From Rubrivivax sp. (GTDB lineage Bacteria; Pseudomonadota; Gammaproteobacteria; Burkholderiales; Burkholderiaceae_C): a DNA stretch of 64,000 nucleotides. The notes under the pieces were generated by a model that was not told the DNA's origin, did not search any database, and saw only the letters and a program-made list of their open reading frames with translations. A program made the translations under genes and the position numbers. The stretch spans positions 62,001-126,000 of the forward strand of contig JAHBZS010000005.1 of NCBI GenBank assembly GCA_019635285.1. Reading direction: 5' to 3'. Shown here piece after piece: positions 26,135 through 34,002 of the stretch. Each line of letters begins with the position of its first letter. Within the stretch, counting starts at the first letter, position 1.

Positions 26135-27301
26135 GTGACGCGGCGCGGCTACGACGGCGTGGCGGTGGCGGTGCCGGTAACGGTGCCCTACGAACGCTTC
26201 TCCACACGCGGCGCGCCGTGGTTCCTGGGCCGCGTGCTGGCCGAGCTGGTGCGGCAGGCCGGCGTGCCCAAGGACGCCATCGACGGGCTGTGCGTGTCCA
26301 GCTTCTCGTTGACGCCCGACACCGCGGTGGGCCTGACGCAGCACCTGGGCGTGAGCCCGCGCTGGCTGGACCACATTCCGATGGGCGGCGCCAGCGGCGT
26401 GGTGGCGGTGCGCCGCGCCGCACGCGCGGTGCAGGCGGGCGACGCCGACATCGTGGCCTGCATCAGCGGCGACACCAACCATGTCGACTCCTTCCGCTCG
26501 ATGCTCGGAAGCTTCAGCGCCTTCGCGCGCGACGCCACCTGGCCCTACGGCTCGGGCGGGCCGAACTCGATGTTCGCCTTCATCACCGCGCACACCATGC
26601 GCACGCGCGGCGCCCGGCGCGAGGACTTCGGCAAGATCTGCGTCGCGCAGCGGCAGAACGCGCTGGGCATCCCGCACGCCATGTTCAAGAAGCCGCTGAG
26701 CTTGGACGAGTACATGGCCGCGCGGATCATCGCCGACCCGATCCACCTGTTCGACTGCGTCATGCCCTGCGCCGGCGGCGACGGCGTGCTGGTGATGAGC
26801 GAAGCCCGCGCCCGCGACCTGGGCCTGCCCTTCGTGCAGGTGCTGGCCGCCACCGAGCGCCACAACGCCTGGCGCGACGACCCCATCATGACCCGCGGCG
26901 GCTGGTCGGTGGACCGCGACGACTTGTTCGCCATGGCCGGCGTGCAGCCCAAGGACCTGGACCTGCTGCAGTTCTACGACGACTACCCGGTCATCGTGAT
27001 GATGCAGTACGAAGGCCACGGCCTGTGCGCCGAAGGCGAGGGCGCGGAGTTCGTGCGCGCCCATACGCTGGACTGCGCCGGGACGATGCCCACCAACACC
27101 AGCGGCGGGCAGTTGTCGATGGGCCAGGCCGGGGCGGCTGGCGGCTATCTGGGGCTGGTGGAAACGGTGCGGCAGCTGACCGATCGGCCTTTGGGCGCGG
27201 CGGTGCCCGATGCGAAGGTGGGGCTGGTCAGTGGCTTCGGCATGATCACCTACGACCGCTGCTTGTGCACGGGTGCGTTGATCCTGGGGCGGGCTTCATG
27301 A
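26135..27301 (+). CDS. Thiolase-superfamily protein without nucleophilic Cys, probable retro-aldolase
   Basis: 388 residues with GTG start in the GTGA overlap at the end of the 74-bp element. The fold is SCP-x / DUF35-partnered thiolase: IDGLCVSSFSLTPD, then LGVSPRWLDHIPMGGASGVV. In this last segment the usual nucleophilic Cys position is Gly/Ala (residues 84-86). Later come MPTNTSGGQLSMGQAG, where the catalytic GHP His is absent, and CLCTGALILG. Thiolase-like proteins of this kind, such as Ltp2 of steroid side-chain degradation, work with DUF35 proteins as aldolases that split tertiary beta-hydroxyacyl-CoAs. The next gene encodes a DUF35 domain, which supports this. Dioxindole-3-acetyl-CoA would be such a tertiary alcohol, giving isatin and acetyl-CoA. 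Confidence 0.8.
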   Translation: MTRRGYDGVAVAVPVTVPYERFSTRGAPWFLGRVLAELVRQAGVPKDAIDGLCVSSFSLTPDTAVGLTQHLGVSPRWLDHIPMGGASGVVAVRRAARAVQAGDADIVACISGDTNHVDSFRSMLGSFSAFARDATWPYGSGGPNSMFAFITAHTMRTRGARREDFGKICVAQRQNALGIPHAMFKKPLSLDEYMAARIIADPIHLFDCVMPCAGGDGVLVMSEARARDLGLPFVQVLAATERHNAWRDDPIMTRGGWSVDRDDLFAMAGVQPKDLDLLQFYDDYPVIVMMQYEGHGLCAEGEGAEFVRAHTLDCAGTMPTNTSGGQLSMGQAGAAGGYLGLVETVRQLTDRPLGAAVPDAKVGLVSGFGMITYDRCLCTGALILGRAS

Positions 27302-27705
27302 GTTGCGTGCGCGGCGTTCAGCGTGGCGCGCGGTGCGGGTCCGCGTTCTCCGGCCCACATCGCGGGCCAGCGACTTCTGTCCGCGCAGGTTGCCTCGTGC
27401 TCACCGACCAGGCAGGGACGGAGCCAGCGTACCGCGAACGGGGCCTGCGCCCGCGAACCCGCACCCCACGCCCTGCCACCATCGCAGGCATGCCACCAAG
27501 CGCACAGCGAGCGCCGCTCGCAGTGCGGCGGTGGTGCCCCCGGGCGCAGGCCCCGTTCGCGGCACGCTGGCCGGTGACCCGCATGGCCGGTATTGATGAG
27601 GAAGCAGGCCGCGACCAGAAACCCGTCGCCCGCGATGTGGGCCGGAGAACGCGGGTGCCGCCGGCGCGCTGCCGCAGCGGTGCAGGCACCGAGGACTTCA
27701 CATGA
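27298..27705 (+). repeat. 404-bp giant inverted-repeat element filling the gap between thiolase-like and DUF35-SDR genes
   Basis: The roughly 400 bp without a recognised gene form one long imperfect hairpin centred near 27497. Outer arms 27341-27367 and 27628-27654 are perfectly complementary over 27 bp. Inner arms 27424-27453 and 27541-27570 match at 29 of 30. A smaller hairpin around GCGAGCGCCGCTCGC sits at the centre. It is bounded by ATGA at 27298 (overlapping the thiolase stop) and ATGA at 27702 (the next start). A 135-codon open frame begins at the first ATG and ends in the TGA that overlaps the second. Its product is Arg/Pro-rich and unlike any family I know. I see a MITE-like insertion rather than a gene. 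Confidence 0.75.
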
Positions 27706-28958
27706 CCATGCCCCTGATGCGCCCCAAGCGCAAGAACCCGGTCCTGCGCACGCGGCTGCCGACCTTGCCGCCGGGACAGCGAGGCCGCGTCGCGCTGGGC
27801 ATGACGGCAGCAGCAGCAGAAGGCCGCTTCGAACTGCAGCAGTGCGACGACTGCGGCGCCGTGCAGTACCCGCCGCGCGAGGCCTGCCACCGCTGCCTGT
27901 CGCCGCAACTCAAGTGGCGCGAGCAGAGCGGCGACGGCGAACTGCTCAGCCAGACCACGCTGGCGCACAGCAACGACCTGTTCTTCCGCGAACGCCTGCC
28001 CTGGCGGCTGGGCCTGGTGCGGCTGGATGCTGGCGCCACGCTGATGCTGCATCTGCATGGCGACGTGCCCGACGCCCCCGCGCGCGTCAAGGTCGGCGCG
28101 CGGCTCGACCGCGCCGGCCAGGCGGTGCTGATCGCTTTTCCCCAAGAGGAGACCCCCCACATGGCCGACGACCCGATGCTGCGCGAAATGGGCTGCGACC
28201 CCAAGTTCCGCAAGGTGCTGGTCAGCGACGGCAAGTCCGCGGTCGGCCAGGCGCTGGTGCAGGCGCTGGTGAAGGCCGGCGCCGACCTGGTCTGGGTGGG
28301 CCATGCAGAACCGTGGAAGAAACTGCCCGGTGTCGACGCCATCGCCGCCTTGCCGCAAGTCACGATGGTGCCGCTGGACCTGACGAACGGCCGCTCGGTC
28401 AGCGAGCTGGCCGGCGCCATCGCCGGCAAGGTGGACATCGTGATCAACAACGCCGAAGTGCACCGCACGCAGGGCGTGGCCAGCCGGCGCGGCACCGACG
28501 TGGCGCGCGCCGAGATGGACATCAACTACTTCGGCGCGCTGCGCCTGGCGCAGGAGTTCGGCCCGGCGCTGAAGGGCCGCGGCGCCGACGGCCAGAGCCA
28601 TGCCATCGCCTGGGTCAACCTGCTGTCGATCTTCGCGCTGAGCAACTTCCCGTCGCATGGCACCTTCTCGGCGTCGAAGGCCGCGGCGTATTCGCTGGCG
28701 CAATGCCTGCGCGCCGAGATGCGGCCGGCCGGCATCCGCGTGCTCAATGTCTTCCCCGGGCCGATCGACGACGAATGGAACCAGCTGATGCCACCGCCGA
28801 AGGTGGCACCCGCAGCGCTGGCCTCGGCCATCGTCAAGGCGTTGCGCGATGGACTGGAGGACATCTACCCCGGCGACGTGGCGCAGGAATGGCTCAGCCG
28901 CTGGCGCGACAACCCGAAGGTGCTCGAAAGAGAACTGGCTGCCGGGAGCGGGCTGTGA
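27702..28958 (+). CDS. DUF35 (Zn ribbon / OB-fold) fused to a degenerate SDR domain
   Basis: 418 residues. Residues 1-150 are a DUF35 acyl-CoA-associated protein: zinc ribbon Cys48-X2-Cys51 and Cys62-X2-Cys65 (QQCDDCGAVQYPPREACHRC), then an OB fold ending LDRAGQAVLIAFP. Residues 154-418 are a short-chain dehydrogenase fold, but the cofactor loop is SDGKSAVG instead of TGXXXGXG, NNAG is NNAE, and the catalytic Tyr is Phe322 in TFSASK (Lys326 kept). The SDR part is therefore probably structural or non-redox. An internal ATG at 28161 with GGAGA upstream could make the SDR part separately. Expected partner of the preceding thiolase-like protein. Confidence 0.82.
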   Translation: MTMPLMRPKRKNPVLRTRLPTLPPGQRGRVALGMTAAAAEGRFELQQCDDCGAVQYPPREACHRCLSPQLKWREQSGDGELLSQTTLAHSNDLFFRERLPWRLGLVRLDAGATLMLHLHGDVPDAPARVKVGARLDRAGQAVLIAFPQEETPHMADDPMLREMGCDPKFRKVLVSDGKSAVGQALVQALVKAGADLVWVGHAEPWKKLPGVDAIAALPQVTMVPLDLTNGRSVSELAGAIAGKVDIVINNAEVHRTQGVASRRGTDVARAEMDINYFGALRLAQEFGPALKGRGADGQSHAIAWVNLLSIFALSNFPSHGTFSASKAAAYSLAQCLRAEMRPAGIRVLNVFPGPIDDEWNQLMPPPKVAPAALASAIVKALRDGLEDIYPGDVAQEWLSRWRDNPKVLERELAAGSGL

Positions 28959-29740
28959 ACGGCACCGAAATCCTCGGCGCACTGGCCGGCGCGCTGCGCG
29001 GCGGGCAGATCCAGGTCATCGACCTGACGCAGACCTTGACGCCGGAATTTCCGCAGATCGCGCTGCCGCCGGAGTTCGGCCAGTGCTGGCCCTTCCGCAT
29101 CGAGGAGGTGTCCAGGTACGACGAGCGCGGCCCCGGCTGGTACTGGAACAACTTTTCCTGCGGCGAACACACCGGCACCCACTTCGACGCGCCGATCCAC
29201 TGGATCAGCGGCCGCGACCTGCCCAACAACTCGGTGGACACCATTCCGGTGGGCCACTTCGTCGCGCCGGCAGTGGTCATCGACTGTTCGGCGCAGGCCG
29301 CGGCCGACCCCGACCACCTGCTCACCGTCGACGCGGTGCTGGCCTGGGAAAAGACGCACGGACGCATCCCCGAAGGCGCGTGGGTGCTGATGCGCACCGA
29401 CTGGTCCAAGCGCAGCGACCCGGAGGCCTACCAGAACTTCGACGAGACCGGCCAGCACACGCCCGGCCCCGATGCGGAGGTGGCGCGCTTCCTGGTCGAA
29501 GAGCGCGGCGTGCTGGGCTTCGGCAGCGAGGCCATCGGCACCGACGCCGGCCAGGGCTACCACCTGCGCCCGCCCTACCCCTGCCACTACTACATGCATG
29601 GCGCGGGGCGCTACGGGCTGCAGTGCCTGAGCCACCTGGACAAGCTGCCGCCCACCGGCGCGCTGCTGATCTGCCCGCCGTTGAAGATTCAGAAAGGCAG
29701 CGGCAGCCCGCTTCGCGTGCTGGCGCTGGTGGCAACATGA
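28955..29740 (+). CDS. Cyclase-family metal hydrolase, isatin hydrolase / kynurenine formamidase type
   Basis: 261 residues with a GTG start overlapping the previous stop (GTGA), GGGAGC upstream. The family metal motif H-X-G-T-H-X-D-X-P-X-H is complete: His72, Gly74, Thr75, His76, Asp78, Pro80, His82 (CGEHTGTHFDAPIHW). Other family features are VIDLTQTLTPEFP near the N-terminus, GAWVLMRTDWSKR, and GFGSEAIGTDAG. These Mn2+/Zn2+ enzymes hydrolyse N-formylkynurenine, isatin or similar cyclic amides. Given an upstream dioxygenase and a possible isatin-forming retro-aldolase, isatin hydrolase (isatin to isatinate) is the best guess. N-formyl or lactone hydrolase are alternatives. Confidence 0.85.
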   Translation: MNGTEILGALAGALRGGQIQVIDLTQTLTPEFPQIALPPEFGQCWPFRIEEVSRYDERGPGWYWNNFSCGEHTGTHFDAPIHWISGRDLPNNSVDTIPVGHFVAPAVVIDCSAQAAADPDHLLTVDAVLAWEKTHGRIPEGAWVLMRTDWSKRSDPEAYQNFDETGQHTPGPDAEVARFLVEERGVLGFGSEAIGTDAGQGYHLRPPYPCHYYMHGAGRYGLQCLSHLDKLPPTGALLICPPLKIQKGSGSPLRVLALVAT

Positions 29741-30471
29741 ACATTCCGAAGCAACGCCTCGCGGTGGTCACCGGCGGCAGCGCCGGCATCGGCGAGGAAA
29801 TCTGCCGCCAGCTGCTGGCCGACGGCGGGGCCGTGGTGTCGATGGCGCGCCGGCCGCCGTCCTTCAGCCACGAACACCTGCATTCGATCGAGGTGGACCT
29901 TGCCGACCGCGCGGCCACCGCGCAGGCCGCCGACGAGGTGGCGCGCCGCTTCGCGCCCGACACGATCATTCACAACGCCGGCGTCATCCTGCCCGCGCTG
30001 CTGCCGGACGTGAAGCTCAGCGACCTGGACACCTTGGTCGAGATCCATCTGTCCACGGCGATCCTGCTGGCGCAGGCCTGCGTGCCGGCCATGCAGGCGG
30101 CGGGCTTCGGCCGCATCGTGCTGCTGTCGTCGCGCGGCGCCCTGGGGCTGGCCACACGCACCGCCTATGCCGCCACCAAAGCCGGCATGCTGGGCATGGC
30201 GCGCACCTGGGCGCTGGAGCTGGCGCCGCACGGCATCACCGTCAACGTGGTGTCGCCCGGCCCGGTGCAGACCGACATGTTCCACGGCGTCATTCCGGTG
30301 GGCGACCCCAAGGTGGCGCAGATCGCCGCCGGCATTCCGGTCAAGCGCCTGGGGCAGCCCGCGGACGTGGCGCATGCGGTGCGCTTCTTCTGCGATGCAC
30401 AGGCCAGCTTCGTCACCGGCCAGGTGCTGTACGTGTGCGGCGGCACCAGTGTCGGGAGCCTGACCTTATGA
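29737..30471 (+). CDS. Short-chain dehydrogenase/reductase
   Basis: 244 residues, ATGA overlap with the previous gene. It is a classical SDR with all functional motifs: cofactor loop TGGSAGIG at 12-19, HNAG, catalytic Ser in LLSSRGA, and Tyr-X3-Lys in TAYAATKAG. SPGPVQTDMF and the C-terminal FVTGQVLYVCGG complete the fold. Asp/Glu at the end of beta2 is not obvious (SMARRPP), which would favour NADP(H). It contrasts with the degenerate SDR domain encoded just upstream. A hydroxy-intermediate dehydrogenase of the same pathway is likely; the exact substrate is unknown. Confidence 0.88.
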   Translation: MNIPKQRLAVVTGGSAGIGEEICRQLLADGGAVVSMARRPPSFSHEHLHSIEVDLADRAATAQAADEVARRFAPDTIIHNAGVILPALLPDVKLSDLDTLVEIHLSTAILLAQACVPAMQAAGFGRIVLLSSRGALGLATRTAYAATKAGMLGMARTWALELAPHGITVNVVSPGPVQTDMFHGVIPVGDPKVAQIAAGIPVKRLGQPADVAHAVRFFCDAQASFVTGQVLYVCGGTSVGSLTL

Positions 30472-31544
30472 AGATCGCCGTCCTGGGTGGTGGCCACGGC
30501 TGTTATGCCGCCGCCGCCGATTTAAGCGAGGCCGGCCACGAGGTGCGGCTGTGGCGCCGCGACGCGGCGGCGCTGGCGCCGGTGCAGCAAGGCGGCATCC
30601 TCCTCAAGGACCAGAAGGGCCCACGCGACGTGCGCCTCGCGCTGGCCAGCGGCGACCTGGGCGCCGTGCTGCGCGGCGCCGAGCTGGTGCTCATCCCGTC
30701 GCCGGCTGTCGCACAAGACGACATCGCGCGCGCCATGGCGCCGCACCTGGTCGATGGCCAGGTGGTGTTCCTGCCGCCGGGCACCTTCGGCAGCGTGACC
30801 ATGGACCGCATCGTGCGCGCCGCCGGCAACGCGGCCGAGGTGACCTATGCCGAGACCGGCACCTTGCCTTGGCTGGCGCGCAAGCACGGTGCGGCGGAAG
30901 TGGCCATCACCATTCGCGCCATCCATCTGCCCACCGGCGTGTACCCGCAAGCGCGCAGCGCGCATGCGCTGGCGGTGATCTCGAAGGCCTTCCCGGGCGT
31001 GATCGAGGACTGCGGCGATGCGCTGTCGGGCGCGCTGATGAACGCCGGGCCGATCATCCACCCGCCGCTGATCCTGATGAACGCGGCGCCGCTGCAGCAC
31101 TTCGAGCGCTGGGACATCCACAACGAAGGCACGCAGCCGGCGGTGCGCGCCGTGACCAGCGCGCTCGATGCCGAGCGCATGGCCACGCGCGAGGCGCTGG
31201 GCTATGGCGCGCCGCACTTCCCGCTGGCCGACCACTACGACAACGACCGCTGGATGTACGGCGACGCGCACAAGAAGCTCACCGACAGCGGCGACTGGCG
31301 CGAGACCATCGACCTGCACACGCACCGCTACATGCTCGAGGACACGGTGCTGGGCCTGGCCTTCCTGGCCTCGGTGGCGCGCTACGCCAATGTGGACGCC
31401 CCGGTGGCGCACGGCCTGCTGGCGCTGGCCGGCGCCATCCTCGGCCGCGACCTGCGCCAGGGCCCGCGCACCTTGGACGCGCTCGGCCTGTCCGGCTTGA
31501 GCCGAGCGCAGTTGCAGGCGCGGCTGCGCAGCGGCCCGGCATGA
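30468..31544 (+). CDS. Opine/octopine-dehydrogenase family NAD(P)-binding protein
   Basis: 358 residues starting MKIAVLGGGHGCYAAAADLS, ATGA-coupled to the SDR gene. The N-terminal Rossmann domain has GGGHG and then LWRRD. The C-terminal helical domain has GALMNAGPIIHPPLILMNAA and the His-containing YMLEDTVLGLAFLASVAR, both characteristic of the NAD/NADP octopine/nopaline dehydrogenase family. Such enzymes reduce imines formed between an amine and a 2-oxoacid, or act on related 2-hydroxy acids. Its place in this operon is unexplained. One possibility is handling of amine/2-oxoacid adducts of isatinate. That is speculation. Confidence 0.82.
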   Translation: MKIAVLGGGHGCYAAAADLSEAGHEVRLWRRDAAALAPVQQGGILLKDQKGPRDVRLALASGDLGAVLRGAELVLIPSPAVAQDDIARAMAPHLVDGQVVFLPPGTFGSVTMDRIVRAAGNAAEVTYAETGTLPWLARKHGAAEVAITIRAIHLPTGVYPQARSAHALAVISKAFPGVIEDCGDALSGALMNAGPIIHPPLILMNAAPLQHFERWDIHNEGTQPAVRAVTSALDAERMATREALGYGAPHFPLADHYDNDRWMYGDAHKKLTDSGDWRETIDLHTHRYMLEDTVLGLAFLASVARYANVDAPVAHGLLALAGAILGRDLRQGPRTLDALGLSGLSRAQLQARLRSGPA

Positions 31545-32521
31545 TGGAGCGCATCGCCTGCGTCGGCGCCGGCCGCATGGGCCGGGGCATCGCCCTGGCC
31601 TTCGCCTACGCCGGCATGCCGGTGGCGCTGATCGACCTGAAGCCGCGCAGCGCCGACGCCTGGGCGCGCCTGGCGGCCGAGGCATCGGCAGAGATTCACG
31701 GCAGCCTGCAGCTGCTGGCCCAGTTGGGCGCGGTGCCGGCCGATGCGGTGGCACGCATCGCCGCGCGCATCACCCTGGTGCCCGACGCCGAGGCCGATGC
31801 CGTGCTGGCGGCGGCCACGGTGATCTTCGAAGGTGTGCCGGAGACGCTGCAGGCCAAGCGCGAGGTGCTGGCGCGTGTGTGCAAGGCGGCCGCGCCGGAC
31901 GCGATCATCGCCTCCACCACCTCGACCATCCTGGTCACCGACCTGCTGCCGCTGGTCACGCAGGCCGAGCGGCTGATCAACGCCCACTGGCTGAACCCGG
32001 CCTACCTCGTTCCGCTGGTGGAGCTGAGCGTGCACGACGGCACCTCGGCCGCCGTGCGCCAGCGCCTGGGCGCGCTGCTGCAGGGCATCGGCAAGCAGAC
32101 CGTGACCTGCGGCCCGGCGCCGGGCTACATCGTGCCGCGGCTGCAGGCGCTGATCATGAACGAGGCCGCGCGCATGGTCGAAGATGGCGTGGCCACGGCC
32201 GAGGACATCGACAAGGCCACGCGCTACGGCCTGGGCCTGCGCTTCGCCGCGATGGGCGTGGTCGAGTTCATCGACTTCGGCGGCAACGACATCCTGTACC
32301 ACGCCAGCCGCTACCTGAGCCGCACCCTGAGCGCCGAGCGCTACACCGCGCCGGCCATCGTCGACACGATGATGGCCGAGGGCCGCAACGGGCTGAAGAG
32401 CGGGCAGGGCTTCTACGACTACCAAGGCATCGACGTCGCCGCCTATCGTCTGGACGTGCTGCGGCGCACGCTGGGCATGCTCAAGCATGCCGGCCTGTTC
32501 AGACCCCCCGTCACCGACTGA
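31541..32521 (+). CDS. 3-Hydroxyacyl-CoA dehydrogenase family protein
   Basis: 326 residues, start overlapping the previous stop (ATGATGG, two adjacent possible Met codons). The NAD-binding domain is GAGRMGRGIALAFAYAG, with EGVPETLQAKREVLARV and the catalytic-loop His in NAHWLNPAYLVPLVEL followed by SVHDGT. The C-terminal dimerisation domain has PGYIVPRLQALIMNEAARMVEDG and GRNGLKSGQGFYDY. It belongs to the short HAD enzymes resembling carnitine or 3-hydroxybutyryl-CoA dehydrogenase. The canonical HFFNP motif reads HWLNP. It could oxidise a hydroxyacyl-CoA derived from the side chain. Last enzyme gene before the transporter genes. Confidence 0.87.
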   Translation: MMERIACVGAGRMGRGIALAFAYAGMPVALIDLKPRSADAWARLAAEASAEIHGSLQLLAQLGAVPADAVARIAARITLVPDAEADAVLAAATVIFEGVPETLQAKREVLARVCKAAAPDAIIASTTSTILVTDLLPLVTQAERLINAHWLNPAYLVPLVELSVHDGTSAAVRQRLGALLQGIGKQTVTCGPAPGYIVPRLQALIMNEAARMVEDGVATAEDIDKATRYGLGLRFAAMGVVEFIDFGGNDILYHASRYLSRTLSAERYTAPAIVDTMMAEGRNGLKSGQGFYDYQGIDVAAYRLDVLRRTLGMLKHAGLFRPPVTD

Positions 32522-32537
32522 CCCCACGGAGAAGATC

Positions 32538-33509
32538 ATGCAAAGACGCAACCTGATCGCCCATGCCTGCGGCCTGGCGCTGCTTGGCGCCGGCAGCGCG
32601 GCGCTCGCCCAGGAGGTGACGCTGAAGGCCGTGAACGCCTTCCAGGAAGGCACCTACTTCGCGCGCGGCTTCGAGAAGTTCGTCAAGAAGGTCAACGACG
32701 AAGGCAAGGGGCTGGTGCAGATCAACTACATCGGCGGGCCCAAGGCCATCCCCACCTTCGAGCAGCCGAACGCGCTGCGCGCCGGCGTGGTCGACATGGC
32801 CAACACCACCTCGTCCTTCACCGCCGGGCTGGTGCCCGACGGCCTGGCGCTGAACTACACCCACTTGACGCAGGCCGAGATGCGCAAGAACGGCATCTTC
32901 GATCAGATCAACGCCAGCTATGCCGACAAGGGCCTGTACTACTACGCGCGCACCGGCGAGGGCGTGCAGTACTACATCTACAGCAACAAGAAGATCGACA
33001 AGGCCGACTTGACCGGCCTGAAGCTGCGCGTGGCGCCGATCTACCGCGACTTCCTGCAGAAGCAGAACGCCACCGTGGTGCAGATGGCGCCGGGCGAGGT
33101 CTACACCGCGCTGGAACGCGGCGTGGTCGACGGCTATGCCTGGCCGATGATCGGCATCTTCGACCTGGGCTGGCAGGAGAAGACCAAGTACCGCCTCGAA
33201 CCCGGCTTCTACGCCATCGAGCTGGGCGTGGTCTTCAATCTCAACAGCTGGAACAAGCTCAACGCGCAGCAGAAGGCCTTCCTGCAGAAGCAGGCCGAGT
33301 GGCTGGAGGCGCAGAACGTCGAGATGGGCAAGGTCGACGGCCCGGCCGACGCCAAGAAGCAGGCCGACGCCGGCATCCAGGTGCTGAAGCTCGACGACGC
33401 GCAGTCCAAGATCCTGCTCAAGGCGGCCTACGACGGCGGCTGGGAGCAGATCATCAAGGCCAGCCCGACCAAGGGCCCGCAGTTGCGCGCGCTGATGGAA
33501 CCCAAGTAG
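32538..33509 (+). CDS. TRAP transporter periplasmic binding protein, DctP type
   Basis: 323 residues. Signal peptide MQRRNLIAHACGLALLGAGSAALA is followed by a DctP-type ligand-binding fold. The conserved Arg that holds the substrate carboxylate is in GLKLRVAPIYRDFL, followed by APGEVYTALERGVVDGYAWP. ACGGAG precedes the ATG by 9 bp. With the next two genes it forms a complete TRAP system for sodium-driven uptake of a carboxylate. Position in the operon implies that it imports the pathway substrate (an aryl carboxylate such as indole-3-acetate) or a related acid. Confidence 0.93.
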   Translation: MQRRNLIAHACGLALLGAGSAALAQEVTLKAVNAFQEGTYFARGFEKFVKKVNDEGKGLVQINYIGGPKAIPTFEQPNALRAGVVDMANTTSSFTAGLVPDGLALNYTHLTQAEMRKNGIFDQINASYADKGLYYYARTGEGVQYYIYSNKKIDKADLTGLKLRVAPIYRDFLQKQNATVVQMAPGEVYTALERGVVDGYAWPMIGIFDLGWQEKTKYRLEPGFYAIELGVVFNLNSWNKLNAQQKAFLQKQAEWLEAQNVEMGKVDGPADAKKQADAGIQVLKLDDAQSKILLKAAYDGGWEQIIKASPTKGPQLRALMEPK

Positions 33510-33513
33510 CCCG

Positions 33514-34002
33514 ATGCGCAGCACCGCCTGGGGCCGGCTGATGCAGGCCTGCGGCGTGGCCGCCGCGCTGACCATCGGCGTCATGGTCGTGTTCGTCGGC
33601 TACGACGTGCTGGCCCGCAACACCGGCCTGCCCGCCATGGCCTGGGTGGCCGAGCTGAGCGAGTACGGGCTGGCGCTGGCCACGCTGCTGGCTGCGCCCT
33701 GGCTGCTGTGGACCGAGCAGCACGTGCGGCTGGACCTGCTGCAGATGAGCCTGTCGGCACGCGCCTGGGCGCGGCTGTACCGCGCCGCGGCGCTGCTGTG
33801 CCTGCTGATCAGCGCCACGCTGGCCTGGGTGACGCTGGCGGTGATCGCCGACCTGCGCCAGTCCGGCGCGCTGATCATGAAGAGCTTTACCTTCCCCGAG
33901 TGGTGGGTGTACGTGCCGGCGCCGCTGTGCTTCGGCCTGATGATGCTGGAATCCGCCCGGCAGCTGCGCGCCGGGCCGCGGCCCAAGGACGGCACGCCAT
34001 GA
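33514..34002 (+). CDS. TRAP transporter small membrane subunit, DctQ type
   Basis: 162 residues with four hydrophobic segments, the DctQ layout. VVFVGYDVLARN is the standard first-helix motif, followed by WVAELSEYGLALATLLAAPW and LLWTEQHVRLDLL (the H-V-R-X-D motif of DctQ). It is placed between dctP and dctM genes, overlapping the latter by 4 bp. Inner membrane protein of the TRAP system. Confidence 0.92.
   Translation: MRSTAWGRLMQACGVAAALTIGVMVVFVGYDVLARNTGLPAMAWVAELSEYGLALATLLAAPWLLWTEQHVRLDLLQMSLSARAWARLYRAAALLCLLISATLAWVTLAVIADLRQSGALIMKSFTFPEWWVYVPAPLCFGLMMLESARQLRAGPRPKDGTP

Noticed and set aside
28161-28958. Separate SDR gene starting at ATG 28161 with GGAGA upstream instead of a fusion
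   Set aside because: The frame is continuous with the DUF35 part and the join is smooth, so a fusion is simpler; the internal start is only noted as possible.
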